Source of the DNA: JACCTU01 sp963788055
Lineage (GTDB): Bacteria; Actinomycetota; Thermoleophilia; Gaiellales; Gaiellaceae
Assembly: GCA_963788055.1 (NCBI GenBank)
Contig: CAWBFA010000002.1
Coordinates: 372,001-436,000, forward strand
Length of the DNA stretch: 64,000 nucleotides
Direction: 5' to 3'
The position numbers were made by a program, and so were the translations under genes. Shown here one piece after another: positions 7,341-15,827 of the stretch. The notes beneath the pieces are model-generated. The model was not told where the DNA came from. It searched no databases and worked only from the letters and a program-made list of their open reading frames with translations. The stretch's first letter is position 1. Every line of letters begins with the position of its first letter.

Positions 7341-8815
7341 CCGCACCGGACAGCTCGCTCGCCTCCCCCGAAGGAGTGGCCTTCGTCCGGCGGCTGGGCG
7401 TGAACACGATCGCCCAGACGGCCGGGCTCGCGGGGGGGACGCTGCTCGGGTTCGTCACCTTTCTCGCGGTCACGCGCGGGCTCGGGCCTGAGGCGTTCGG
7501 CGACCTCGCCGCCGCCGCCGTGTTCCTTCTCTTCCCCGTAGCGCTCGCCGACCTCGGTCTCGCCACAGGCGTCCTGCGCGAGATCTCGGTCGCGCCGGAG
7601 CGGACGGAGTACGTCCTCCGCGCGTCGCTGCCGCTGCGCTTCCTAGCCTCGGTCGCCCTGCTCGGCGCCGCGCTCGCGGTTAGCCTGGCGCTTCCGTTCA
7701 CCGACCGCGCCCTGACCGCGATCTGGCTCGGGTCGATCGGGTCGTTCTTCACGCTCATGACTCTCACGCTGCAACCGCTTTTCCAGGCGCGTCTGCAGAT
7801 GCACGTTCCCGTCGCGGCGATGCTCGCCGGCCGCGCGCTCACGCTCGGCCTGATCCTCGTCGCGTTCGCGGCCGACCGCGGCTTCACCGAGGTCGTCCTG
7901 GCATACGTCGTCGGCGCCGGCCTCACTCTGGCTGTCGTTGCCGCCGCCGCGGCTCGCCAGATCTCGTTTCGTCCCGTGTTCGCGACGGACTACTTGGCGA
8001 CGCTCGTGCGTCGCTCGCTCGCGATCGGGATCGCGACGGGCCTCTTCCTCAGCTACTACCGCATCGACATCGTTCTGGTCGCGCTCTTCCGGGACTCGCG
8101 CGAAGCCGGCCTTTACGGCGCCGCGTTCAGGTTCGTCGAGATCGCGGAGATCCTCGTCGCCGCGACCGGCGTCAGCGTCTTTCCCAGCTTCGCCCGGTTG
8201 ATCGCGACGAACGACCCGCGAATCGCAGGCGCGCTCCAACGAAGCCTCGACGTCGTCCTGGCGGTCGGCGCCCCGATCCTCGCCGGCGTCTTGCTCGTTG
8301 CGGACGAGCTCATCACGTTCACGGCGGGCGCCGAGTTCGAGCCAGCGGCCTCGGCGCTTCGGCTGCTCGTCCCGTACCTAGCCCTGTTGTTCTTGAGCGG
8401 GATCCTAATCCGCTTAGGCGCCGCACTCCACGTCGACATGTATCTCCTCGCCGTCGCGCTGGCCGTGCTCACGCTCAACGTCGCCCTCAACGTCGTCTTG
8501 CTGCCCGTGTACGGCTACACGGTCGCGGCCGTGACGTCGACGGCCTCCGAGGCGTGTGTCGTGATCGCGCTGTCGGCGATCGTCTGGCGGCGGCTCCGGT
8601 TCGTCCCAGACGTCCGCCACGTCTGGCCCGTAGGCTTGGCGACTGCGGCGATGGTGACGTCGTACTGGTTGATTCCCCTGCCCGCGCTCGTCGCCGTCAG
8701 TCTCGCATCGCTCGTCTACGGCGTCGTCGTCATCGCGCTTCCGGGAACCGCGCGCGACGTCGTCGCCGCGGTCGCGCCGGGCTTGCTTCGCCCGTTGCGG
8801 AGAGCCGAGCGGTGA
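7337..8815 (+). CDS. Wzx-type oligosaccharide flippase (polysaccharide exporter family)
   Basis: The 492-residue protein has about 12-14 hydrophobic segments spread along its length and starts with a short polar tail followed by FVRRLGVNTIAQTAGLAGG, the usual opening of Wzx/RfbX flippases. Other family-like segments are FLAVTRGLGPEAFGDLA in the first loop and GLYGAAFRFVEIAEILV in the middle. The start is a TTG at 7337 overlapping the stop of the acyltransferase remnant. Its likely job is moving the undecaprenyl-linked repeat unit across the membrane, consistent with the sugar transferase and glycosyltransferases around it. No Wzy polymerase is visible in the window. Confidence 0.88.
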   Translation: MTAPDSSLASPEGVAFVRRLGVNTIAQTAGLAGGTLLGFVTFLAVTRGLGPEAFGDLAAAAVFLLFPVALADLGLATGVLREISVAPERTEYVLRASLPLRFLASVALLGAALAVSLALPFTDRALTAIWLGSIGSFFTLMTLTLQPLFQARLQMHVPVAAMLAGRALTLGLILVAFAADRGFTEVVLAYVVGAGLTLAVVAAAAARQISFRPVFATDYLATLVRRSLAIGIATGLFLSYYRIDIVLVALFRDSREAGLYGAAFRFVEIAEILVAATGVSVFPSFARLIATNDPRIAGALQRSLDVVLAVGAPILAGVLLVADELITFTAGAEFEPAASALRLLVPYLALLFLSGILIRLGAALHVDMYLLAVALAVLTLNVALNVVLLPVYGYTVAAVTSTASEACVVIALSAIVWRRLRFVPDVRHVWPVGLATAAMVTSYWLIPLPALVAVSLASLVYGVVVIALPGTARDVVAAVAPGLLRPLRRAER

Positions 8816-9245
8816 GGGGCCGTCATTGTCGCGGGCGGCTGTGGACGCGGCAGCGAGGAAAGCGTCGGGCGAGGCGCCCTCGAGGTCCCAGGGATCTCGC
8901 CGGCGAGCGTGCCCGGCTCGACGTCGGCCCGTGCATCCCGCGCCGCGCGCCTCGCATTCCGGTCGCGTTCGCGACGATCGCGTCATGGGCTCAGCATAGG
9001 GCGATAGCGTTACGCGTCGACTAAGAGGCGGCTGTGTTCGACTTCGACATGTTCATGGAGGAGCCGACTGGCAAAGGCGCCAGCGGAGCGTGCCCATCGG
9101 GCGGGAGCGACCGGCGGCACACCGACCACCTGCTCGCGCTTCGGCGCGAGGATACCCAGCACGTTGGGGACGAGCTCGTTGCCTTGTTCTTCAGCGCAAA
9201 CTTTGGCTTCGCGCGGTTGCGGGCGACTGGGCAGTCCGAGTCGTA
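8816..9245. other. 430-bp stretch with no confident gene; possible decayed coding sequence
   Basis: No recognisable gene lies between the flippase and the GT2 gene. A minus-strand frame ending in TAA at 9010-9012 reads like a protein tail (GNELVPNVLGILAPKREQ) but has a stop within about 80 codons upstream and no good start, so it looks like a fragment. On the plus strand an overlapping 70-codon frame (9034-9246) has coding-like third positions and its TAG overlaps the GTG of the GT2 gene. I cannot choose between them or name either. Confidence 0.4.
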
Positions 9246-10173
9246 GTGGACGCGCTCACCGTCGTCGTCCTCAATTGGGAGACGCCCGACGTGACGCTCC
9301 GCTGCGTCCGCGCGCTTCTCGACGACGGCGTTCCAGCGGGGCGGATCGTCGTCGTCGACGACGGCTCTCGCGACGGCAGCGACGATCGCTTCCGGGCAGA
9401 GATCGCCGACTGCGTGGTCCTGTCGTTGCCGGAGAACGTCGGGTACGCGCGCGCCGCGAACGCCGGCGTGCGCGCGCTTCCCGGCGCCGCCTATCTCGTA
9501 ATGAACAACGACGTGTTCGTGCACCGAGCGGGAAGCGTCCGGGCGCTGCTCGCCGCGCTCGCCGACCCGTCCGTAGGCCTCGTCGTCCCGCGGCTTCGCA
9601 ACGAGGACCTCGACGCTCCAGCCGACGGTCCGCGCGCTCCCGACCCCCGGCGTCTCGATCGTTCGTGCTCTCGGTATCGGCCGGCTGGTCCCGAACCGCT
9701 GGCAGCCGCGCTGGAGCCACCACTGGGACCACGGAGAGTCGTGGGCAGTCGAGGCGGCCGACGGCGCCGTCTTCCTCGTCCGCGGCGAAACGTGGGAGCG
9801 GCTCGCGGGTTACAACGAGACGCGCCGCATGTACGGCGCGGATTCCGACCTTTGCTGGCGAGCCCGGCGGCTCGGCTGGCGAATCTGGTTCTGCTCGGAT
9901 GCGGAGTTCATCCACCTCGGCAACGCTACGGGGAGCCGCCGGTGGACCGAGCGTCAGCGCGCGACGATGATCGGCCGTGAGGAGTCGAAGCTCCTCTTCG
10001 AGCAGCTTTCCCGGCCCGGCGCGGCGGTCGCGATCGCGGCGACGTCGCTGTACCACACCTGGCGAGCCGCCGTTTTCGCGATTCAGGGAGATCGGACCGC
10101 GGCCGCGGCGACGCGGGCGGCACGCTCGGCGTACATGGAAGGCCTGCGCGCCGGGATCAGCCGCGCGCCCTGA
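9246..10173 (+). pseudogene. Glycosyltransferase family 2, interrupted by a +1 frameshift
   Basis: The gene starts at GTG 9246 (VDALTVVVLNWETPD) and has typical GT2 motifs: VVVDDGSRDGS, NVGYARAANAGV and the NND metal-binding motif (LVMNNDVFV). At about 9610 the sequence leaves this frame. The next frame continues the family pattern (TLQPTVRALPTPGV, WDHGESWAVEAADGAVFLV, MYGADSDLCWRARRLGW, FIHLGNATG) to TGA at 10173. The total span is 3n+1 bases, so one extra base near GAGGACCTCGAC explains it. If read through, the product would be about 308 residues. It is either a recent pseudogene or an assembly error. It overlaps the convergent GT4 gene by 17 bp. Confidence 0.8.
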
Positions 10174-11374
10174 CGGCACGTCCCCGCGCGTCAGTGCGAC
10201 TCCGCGTGGCCGGCGCGTTGGCGACGACCTGGTGCAGAATCTTCTCGACGCTCGCTATGTGCGTCGCCCACTCGTAGTCCTTCCGGGTGGCCAGGAGCCG
10301 CGTGCTCGCATCCTCGAGACGATCCGGTTGCTCGATGAACCAGCGGATCGCACGGACAAGCTCGTCGCGGTCGCCGGACCGGAACGTGCGCGCCTCCGGC
10401 GTCTCCGGTAGCCCGCCACGATCGCTGACAACGGCCGGGATCCCACGGACGGCAGCCTCCATCGCGACGAACGTCGCCGGCTCCTCCCACTCGCTCGGGA
10501 TAACGACGAGGTCGATTTCGTCGAAGAACGCCTCCTTGCTCTCCCCGGATACCTGACCGACGAACTCGATGCGGGCGTCCCGCCGCGCCGCGGCGGCGAT
10601 CTGCACGTCGAGGTGCCCGCTTCCCGCGACGGAGAGGCGCCATGGCTCGGAAGTCCTGCGAAGCGCCTCGACCAGTGTGAGGACTCCCTTGTGCGGCGCG
10701 AGCGCGCCAATGAATCCGAGCCGAACGTCGTCTCCGCCAAGCCGCCGCAGCCGGGCACGGCCGGGGGCGGCGCCGAGACGAACCGCCTCCACCTTCTCGC
10801 GCGGGACGATCCTCTCGCGGACATGCCGCTCGCACATGTACCGCGAGAAGCCGATGAGCTTGGCGACGTTGCGGCGAAGCGCGGCGCCGCGCACCGTCCG
10901 CTGAACGACGCAGCCCGCACACCTGCCGCCGCAGAACTCGCCGCCGCGGGTCATCGTCGTGCGCGCGCAGATCAGGTTCAGGTCGTGCGCGGTGTGGACG
11001 TGCGGGACGCCGACCTTGGCGACGGCCGTGAAGACGGCAGCCGAGAGCCCCTGTGGGTTGTGCGTGACGACGAGGTCGGGCTCGAGTCGGCGAAGCTCGC
11101 GCGCGACAGCTGTATGGACCTGCGGCAGCCACTGGTCGAGCGCGTGCCAGAAGACTCGTCCGGGCCACGGAGCCGCGTGCTGGAGAATCGGGAGCCGGGG
11201 AATCTGCACCGTCGGGATCCCGTCGACCTCGGGAGCCTTCGAGCCGGTGAGGACGACCACATCGTGTCGTTCCGCGAGCGAGCGAGCCACCGCGTCGACG
11301 TAGGCCTCCGCGCCGCCTCGCGTGTCGGCTGGGAGTAGAGTCGCGATGAGCGCGAGCCGCATCTCGATGACCAT
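10157..11374 (-). CDS. Glycosyltransferase family 4
   Basis: The protein of about 405 residues starts at ATG 11374 or the in-frame ATG at 11362 (MRLALIATLLPADTRGGAEA), which is the common GT4 beginning. A cysteine-rich segment, CARTTMTRGGEFCGGRCAGC, sits near residue 160; in some GT4 subgroups a similar four-cysteine segment is present. The donor domain shows LGFIGALAPHKGV and the signature PSEWEEPATFVAMEAAVRGIP. A polar, arginine-rich tail of about 25 residues ends the protein. It converges with the frameshifted GT2 gene and probably belongs to the same glycan pathway. Substrates are unknown. Confidence 0.88.
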   Translation of the reverse strand: MVIEMRLALIATLLPADTRGGAEAYVDAVARSLAERHDVVVLTGSKAPEVDGIPTVQIPRLPILQHAAPWPGRVFWHALDQWLPQVHTAVARELRRLEPDLVVTHNPQGLSAAVFTAVAKVGVPHVHTAHDLNLICARTTMTRGGEFCGGRCAGCVVQRTVRGAALRRNVAKLIGFSRYMCERHVRERIVPREKVEAVRLGAAPGRARLRRLGGDDVRLGFIGALAPHKGVLTLVEALRRTSEPWRLSVAGSGHLDVQIAAAARRDARIEFVGQVSGESKEAFFDEIDLVVIPSEWEEPATFVAMEAAVRGIPAVVSDRGGLPETPEARTFRSGDRDELVRAIRWFIEQPDRLEDASTRLLATRKDYEWATHIASVEKILHQVVANAPATRSRTDARGRAVRARG

Positions 11375-11504
11375 ATCGACGTCCGCTGCGCCCCCCTGAA
11401 CTCGTGATGTGACTGGCTGTCTCCGACCTTCAGCGTTGGTCTGAGGCGCTCTTCGGGCGCCTGGCCGACAACCGACCGATGCAGGCCGCGGCCCGACTGT
11501 GCGC

Positions 11505-12857
11505 TCACAGGAACGACCCGAGCGTGCTCCAGAGCCAGTTCTCGAACCGCTCGCGCGCACCCTCCGGCGGTACACCGCGCTGCGAGCGCGCGATGTCCGG
11601 CTCGAACAGCCGCTCCTCGAGCAGCTCCGCCGTCTCGGCGCTCCGCGCGAGCATCATGATCTCGTTGTTCCGGTAGAGCGCCCAGGCGTCGAGGTTGACG
11701 GTGCCAAAGCTGACGACGTCGTCCGCGACGACGACTTTGGCATGGACGACCGTGCCGGGAAGCTCCCAGAGCTCCACTCCCGCCTCGGCCAGGTCGCGAT
11801 AGTAATGCTTCAGGGCCGCAGTCGCCTGCGCGTTGTTCGAGGTCTGCGAGACGACGAGACGCACCGCGACGCCGCGACGAGCCGCGGCGAGGATCCGGCC
11901 GATCATGTCCGCGTCCGTGACGTACGGGTTCATCACGTCGAGCCGGCGGCGGGCGCCGTCGATCTGCTCGCGGAGCGCCTGGGAGGCGGCGACATGGCCG
12001 CCCGGGATCACCTGCGCGAGCGCAATAGGCGTGGAGCCCTCGTCGGCGGGCGCGGGGAAGTACGCGGCGAGGTCGGCCCCGAGCGGGCCGCCGTGCCCGC
12101 GAAAGCTCGTCAGGAACGCCGCCTGCGCCTGCCGGACGACGCCGCCGGTCACCCGCACCATCACATCGTGGAAGCCGCCGTTCTGGAAGTGATCCTCGAT
12201 CCCCGCCCCGCCGCTCCACGCGACGTCGCCGTCGATCACGTAGAGCTTGCGGTGGTCGGCGCGGCCCACCTCGTCCTGACGCCAGTCGACGCTCTGGCCG
12301 TCGGGGAAGAGACCGTCGCGGTCGAGCGGGAAGACGTCGTTGACGACGATCTGCGCGCCTGCGGCGGCGAGGCCTGTGAACATCTCCCGTGCCTGCTCGT
12401 AGGGCCGCGACCCGAAGCTGTCGACGATCACGCGGACCTCGACACCCTCCTCCAGCTTGCGACGGAGGAGCGCGGCCATCTCCATCCCCACCTCGCCCTC
12501 GCGCCAGCCGAACATCAGGATGTGCACGGACGATCGCGCCGCCTCGACGTCCGCGAAGATCCGCGGGAAGAAGTTTGCGCCCTCGACCAGCGGCTCGATC
12601 GTCGCGGCTGTCGACCATGCGAACGGGAGCGCCGCATCATGCGGGCGCGCGCTGTCGCGGGCGACGAACGCCTCGGTCGCCGCCTGCGCGCCCGCGGAGG
12701 TGACCGCATCTGCCGGCGGCGGCCAGCTCGGCCGCTGGGTGATCCCGAGCACTTGCCGGTAGACGACGACAAAGATCGCCGCGAGCGCGAGGGCCGCGAT
12801 CGCAAGACCACGGCGCGCCCGGGGGCGCCGTGCACGAGTGGTAGCGTCGTCAGCCAT
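11505..12857 (-). CDS. Phospholipase D-like / cardiolipin synthase-like protein
   Basis: From the ATG at 12857 the protein has 450 residues: a basic N-terminus, one transmembrane segment (about residues 14-34, GLAIAALALAAIFVVVYRQV), then two PLD domains. The catalytic HxK motifs are ADHRKLYVIDGD in the first domain and VVHAKVVVADD in the second, each followed by the GG or GS/GT-x-N type segment (SGGAGIED, FGTVNLD). Enzymes of this family exchange phosphatidyl groups, most often making cardiolipin from phosphatidylglycerol. One membrane segment rather than two makes a periplasmic or membrane-bound PLD-type enzyme an alternative. Its ATG overlaps the divergent gene's ATG in a CATG. Confidence 0.88.
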   Translation of the reverse strand: MADDATTRARRPRARRGLAIAALALAAIFVVVYRQVLGITQRPSWPPPADAVTSAGAQAATEAFVARDSARPHDAALPFAWSTAATIEPLVEGANFFPRIFADVEAARSSVHILMFGWREGEVGMEMAALLRRKLEEGVEVRVIVDSFGSRPYEQAREMFTGLAAAGAQIVVNDVFPLDRDGLFPDGQSVDWRQDEVGRADHRKLYVIDGDVAWSGGAGIEDHFQNGGFHDVMVRVTGGVVRQAQAAFLTSFRGHGGPLGADLAAYFPAPADEGSTPIALAQVIPGGHVAASQALREQIDGARRRLDVMNPYVTDADMIGRILAAARRGVAVRLVVSQTSNNAQATAALKHYYRDLAEAGVELWELPGTVVHAKVVVADDVVSFGTVNLDAWALYRNNEIMMLARSAETAELLEERLFEPDIARSQRGVPPEGARERFENWLWSTLGSFL

Positions 12858-13278
12858 GGGCGACCGTACCCCGCGAGACGACACGGCGCGCCTGCGGCTC
12901 GTGTGTCGGATCGCGGTCGCGGCCGTCCTCCTCGGCGTCTTCGTGACGTGGGTCGCCGACGGGCCGGTGCGGCTCGACGGAACGCAGGGGCCGAACAACG
13001 GCTGGCTGGCCGCGATCGTGGCCGGGCTCGCGCTGCTGTGGATCCGGATGCTCGGGTCGTGGCTGGGCGTGATCGGGGTGCTCGGCGCCGGGCTCGTGAT
13101 CGGCTGGACAGCGCTCGAGAACTGGCTGGACGCTCGCGCGATACTGGGCGCGTCCGCCGCTCCCGGGCTGCTGCTCGTCCTCGCGGGGAGCGCCGTCCTC
13201 ACGACCGTCTCGGTCGTGCGGGCGGTCGACCTGACACGGGGCGCGCTCAGGCAACGGGAGGCCTCACGCGCCGCGTGA
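12856..13278 (+). CDS. Small membrane protein of unknown function
   Basis: The gene encodes 140 residues from ATG 12856, with an upstream GTG at 12838 as an alternative start. Four hydrophobic stretches are visible (around VCRIAVAAVLLGVFVTWV, GWLAAIVAGLALLWIRML, WLGVIGVLGAGLVIGWT and GLLLVLAGSAVLTTVSVV), separated by short polar loops, with a charged C-terminus. I do not recognise a named family. It is divergent from the PLD-like gene with overlapping ATG codons, and its 3' end overlaps the convergent ThrE-type gene by 32 bp. A helper of lipid metabolism is possible from context only. Confidence 0.7.
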   Translation: MGDRTPRDDTARLRLVCRIAVAAVLLGVFVTWVADGPVRLDGTQGPNNGWLAAIVAGLALLWIRMLGSWLGVIGVLGAGLVIGWTALENWLDARAILGASAAPGLLLVLAGSAVLTTVSVVRAVDLTRGALRQREASRAA

Positions 13279-14536
13279 TGGCGTGGGCCCGCCGCTCGGC
13301 GCCCATCAGCCAGTGGTGCATTTCGACCCCGCAGAGGACGCCGAGCGCGACCGCCGCGATCGCTCCCACCACGGCGAAGACGTCGGTCCCGGAGGCGGAG
13401 TCCGGGAAGGCCAGGAAGGTCGTCAGCCCGATCAGGCCGAGCGAGCCGGGAACGAGCAGCCAATAGCCTGGCAGGAACATGGCGTACACGGGCATCGTCG
13501 ACTGGAGCCGAGCGAGCTGATATGCCACGAGCGTCATCACGACGGCGCCGACGAAGCCGCTGGCGTAGGCGCCGAACAATGCGTCGCCGAGCACCTGGCC
13601 GGTCCACGCGGCGTAGAGGACGACGAGCAACGAAAGCAGCGCGCCGGGCGGTGTCGAGTGGGCGACCGTGACGCCGACGGCGTAGACGAGCACACCGAGC
13701 CAGGGCGCCCAGTTGCCGAGGAGCGCGTCGGAGCTGGAGAACGCGCGTTCCGCGGGCACCCCGGCGGCGCTGACGCCGGCGACGATCCCGAACGCGATCA
13801 GGCCGAGCTGAGTGGTTGCCCAGACGAGCCGGCTCGAGCCGGAGATCATCTGGCCCTCGGTCAGCTCGAGGACCGCCGTGGTCAGCGCGACACCGGGGAT
13901 GAAGACGACGAGCGCGGCGATCATCGCCCGCAGGCCGGGATCGGTGACGTCGTGCTTCACGGCCAGGGCGGTCAGCAAGGCAACGGCGAAGGCGGCGAGG
14001 AAAGGCATCAACACCTCGAGTGAGCGCCGCCCGCGCGCGAGCAGCCGCAGCACGCCGACGACGGTGCCGAGCACGGCGGCGGCCGCGACGTCGCGCGGCG
14101 CGGGACGCAGGATCAGCGCGATGCCGATCGTCAGCGTCGTGTAGCCGAGCACGCTCACCAACGGCCCGTAGCGGCTGCTCGTCGCCCGGATCTCCTCGAG
14201 CCGGGCGATCCCGGCCCCGGGTACGATCGCCCTCCGCTCGGCCTCTTCCGCGAGGCGATGGACTGCCGCGATCTGGTCGAGGCGCGGCGTCGCCGACAGC
14301 CTCTTCGTCGGCTCGATCGTCGCGGCTTCGCCGCGGCCCAGCGTCAGGAACAGCGAGGTCGGGAAGACGCTGAAGCGGGCGTCCTCGAGCCCGTAGGCGC
14401 GGGCGATCAGGGTGAGGCGCTCCTCGACGGCATCGACGGTCTCCCCGATCGCACTCAGCGCGGCGCCGAGATCGGCGAGGAAGAGCAGGAGCTCGTTTCC
14501 GGGTGCCGTCTGCAGCGCACGCGAGCGCTCTGGCAT
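13247..14536 (-). CDS. Threonine/serine exporter family protein (ThrE-like)
   Basis: The 429-residue protein has the two-part layout of the ThrE/DUF1212 family. A soluble N-terminal domain (LFLADLGAALSAIGETVDAVEERL, then FPTSLFLTLGRGE) is followed by about ten membrane segments from residue 130 on. The segment ALVVFIPGVALTTAVLELTEG contains the PG motif conserved in this family's membrane domain. Family members export threonine and serine in corynebacteria. It starts next to the stop of the amino-acid permease gene, which is upstream in the same direction, and so is probably cotranscribed with it. The actual substrate is not shown. Confidence 0.85.
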   Translation of the reverse strand: MPERSRALQTAPGNELLLFLADLGAALSAIGETVDAVEERLTLIARAYGLEDARFSVFPTSLFLTLGRGEAATIEPTKRLSATPRLDQIAAVHRLAEEAERRAIVPGAGIARLEEIRATSSRYGPLVSVLGYTTLTIGIALILRPAPRDVAAAAVLGTVVGVLRLLARGRRSLEVLMPFLAAFAVALLTALAVKHDVTDPGLRAMIAALVVFIPGVALTTAVLELTEGQMISGSSRLVWATTQLGLIAFGIVAGVSAAGVPAERAFSSSDALLGNWAPWLGVLVYAVGVTVAHSTPPGALLSLLVVLYAAWTGQVLGDALFGAYASGFVGAVVMTLVAYQLARLQSTMPVYAMFLPGYWLLVPGSLGLIGLTTFLAFPDSASGTDVFAVVGAIAAVALGVLCGVEMHHWLMGAERRAHAITRRVRPPVA

Positions 14537-15826
14537 CTAGACCGCCGCGGCATCGGGATCGACTGTGGGCGTGCCGCGGCTCCGCTTCCAGACCAGGTCG
14601 AGGGCCACGGCCAGCAGGCTGATCACCACGATCGCGATGAACGTCTCGGGAGCGTTGCGAAGCGTGTCGACGGCGAAGAAGGCGAGGACGACAGCCGTCG
14701 CTGCGATCCCTGCGAGCACGATCGCAGCAATCGCGCCCGTGTCCGCGCGCCGGCGGTAGGCGGCGACGCCGACGAGGAGGAAGATCACGAGCGAGCACGC
14801 GCTCCCCACCGACGCGATCGCGGAGAGGTCGACGAGGTTGCTCACCACGAGCACGATCCCGGCCGTGATCAGCATGCCCGCGTGCGCGCCGAGCCGCGAG
14901 CCGCGTCCGAAGAACGGCGGGAACTGGCCGGCGCTCGCGAGCATCGAGGTCAAGCCGCCCGAGGCGTAGAGCGTCGCATTCACGGACGACGACGTCGCGA
15001 GCAGGGCGGCAATCGCCATCATCGTGAACCCGGCGTCCCCGAGCGTCGGCCGCGCGGCCTCGGCGATCGCCGTCTCGCCGTAGCCGACCACCTCCGGGAC
15101 GGTAAGCGTGCCGAACACACCGAGCGCGATCAGGACGTACAGCACCGTCGTCACGCTGAGGGCGAGATACATCGCCTTCGGCAGCTCACGCGTCGGGTCG
15201 CGCAGGTCGCCGACCGTGAAGGTGATGACGCTGAAGCCGAGATACGCGAAGAAGGTGAGGGCGACACTCGCGATGATGTCGTCGAACGACGGATAGCCGC
15301 TGAAAGCGAGCAGGTCCCAGTCGATGTCCACCAGGGTGACGGCGATGAAGACGGCGAAGACCGCCAGGAGGAGGACGACGATCAGCGACTGGGCGCGGTC
15401 GACGATCTTCGAGCCGACGATGTTGATGCCCGCCATGGCGACGACGATCAGGGTCGTGAACAGGTTGTCCCAGCCCGCCGCCGCGTTCTCGCCGATGAAC
15501 AGGGACGTCGCGTAGCTCCCGAACGAGACCGCGACCATCGAGCAGACGATCACGATCGCGGCGAAGTAGCCCAGCCACGAGGCGATCCCGACCAGGCGTC
15601 CATTCCCGAACCCCTCGATCAGGTACGCGATCAAGCCGCCCGACGAGGGGAAGCGGACGCCCATCTTGACGACGGTGTAGCCGAGCAGTGCGGAAACGAT
15701 CCCCGCGAGGAGGAAGGAGAGCCAGACAGCGGAGCCCGCGACCGATCCGGCCTCGCCGAGCAGCGCGAAGATGCCGGCGCCGACCATGGCGCCGATGCCA
15801 AGGAAGGCGGCGCCGCGGACGCTCAT
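14537..15826 (-). CDS. APC-family amino acid permease
   Basis: The 429-residue protein has about 12 hydrophobic segments and begins with AFLGIGAMVGAGIFALLGEAG, the TM1 signature of APC transporters, in which the unwound GAGIF segment binds the substrate backbone. TM6 contains LTFFAYLGFSVITFTVGDLRDP. It probably imports an amino acid coupled to protons. It lies between a Dcu-type carrier upstream and a ThrE-type exporter downstream on the same strand with almost no spacing. With the dipeptidase gene further upstream, an amino-acid uptake and turnover operon is likely. The specific substrate cannot be read. Confidence 0.88.
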   Translation of the reverse strand: MSVRGAAFLGIGAMVGAGIFALLGEAGSVAGSAVWLSFLLAGIVSALLGYTVVKMGVRFPSSGGLIAYLIEGFGNGRLVGIASWLGYFAAIVIVCSMVAVSFGSYATSLFIGENAAAGWDNLFTTLIVVAMAGINIVGSKIVDRAQSLIVVLLLAVFAVFIAVTLVDIDWDLLAFSGYPSFDDIIASVALTFFAYLGFSVITFTVGDLRDPTRELPKAMYLALSVTTVLYVLIALGVFGTLTVPEVVGYGETAIAEAARPTLGDAGFTMMAIAALLATSSSVNATLYASGGLTSMLASAGQFPPFFGRGSRLGAHAGMLITAGIVLVVSNLVDLSAIASVGSACSLVIFLLVGVAAYRRRADTGAIAAIVLAGIAATAVVLAFFAVDTLRNAPETFIAIVVISLLAVALDLVWKRSRGTPTVDPDAAAV

Positions 15827-15827
15827 G

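Noticed and set aside
11505..14798. A 1097-residue minus-strand frame ending in the PLD-like protein
   Set aside because: The upstream 640 residues overlap the ThrE and permease genes in another frame and have low-complexity Arg-rich composition; the PLD-like gene has its own ATG at 12857.
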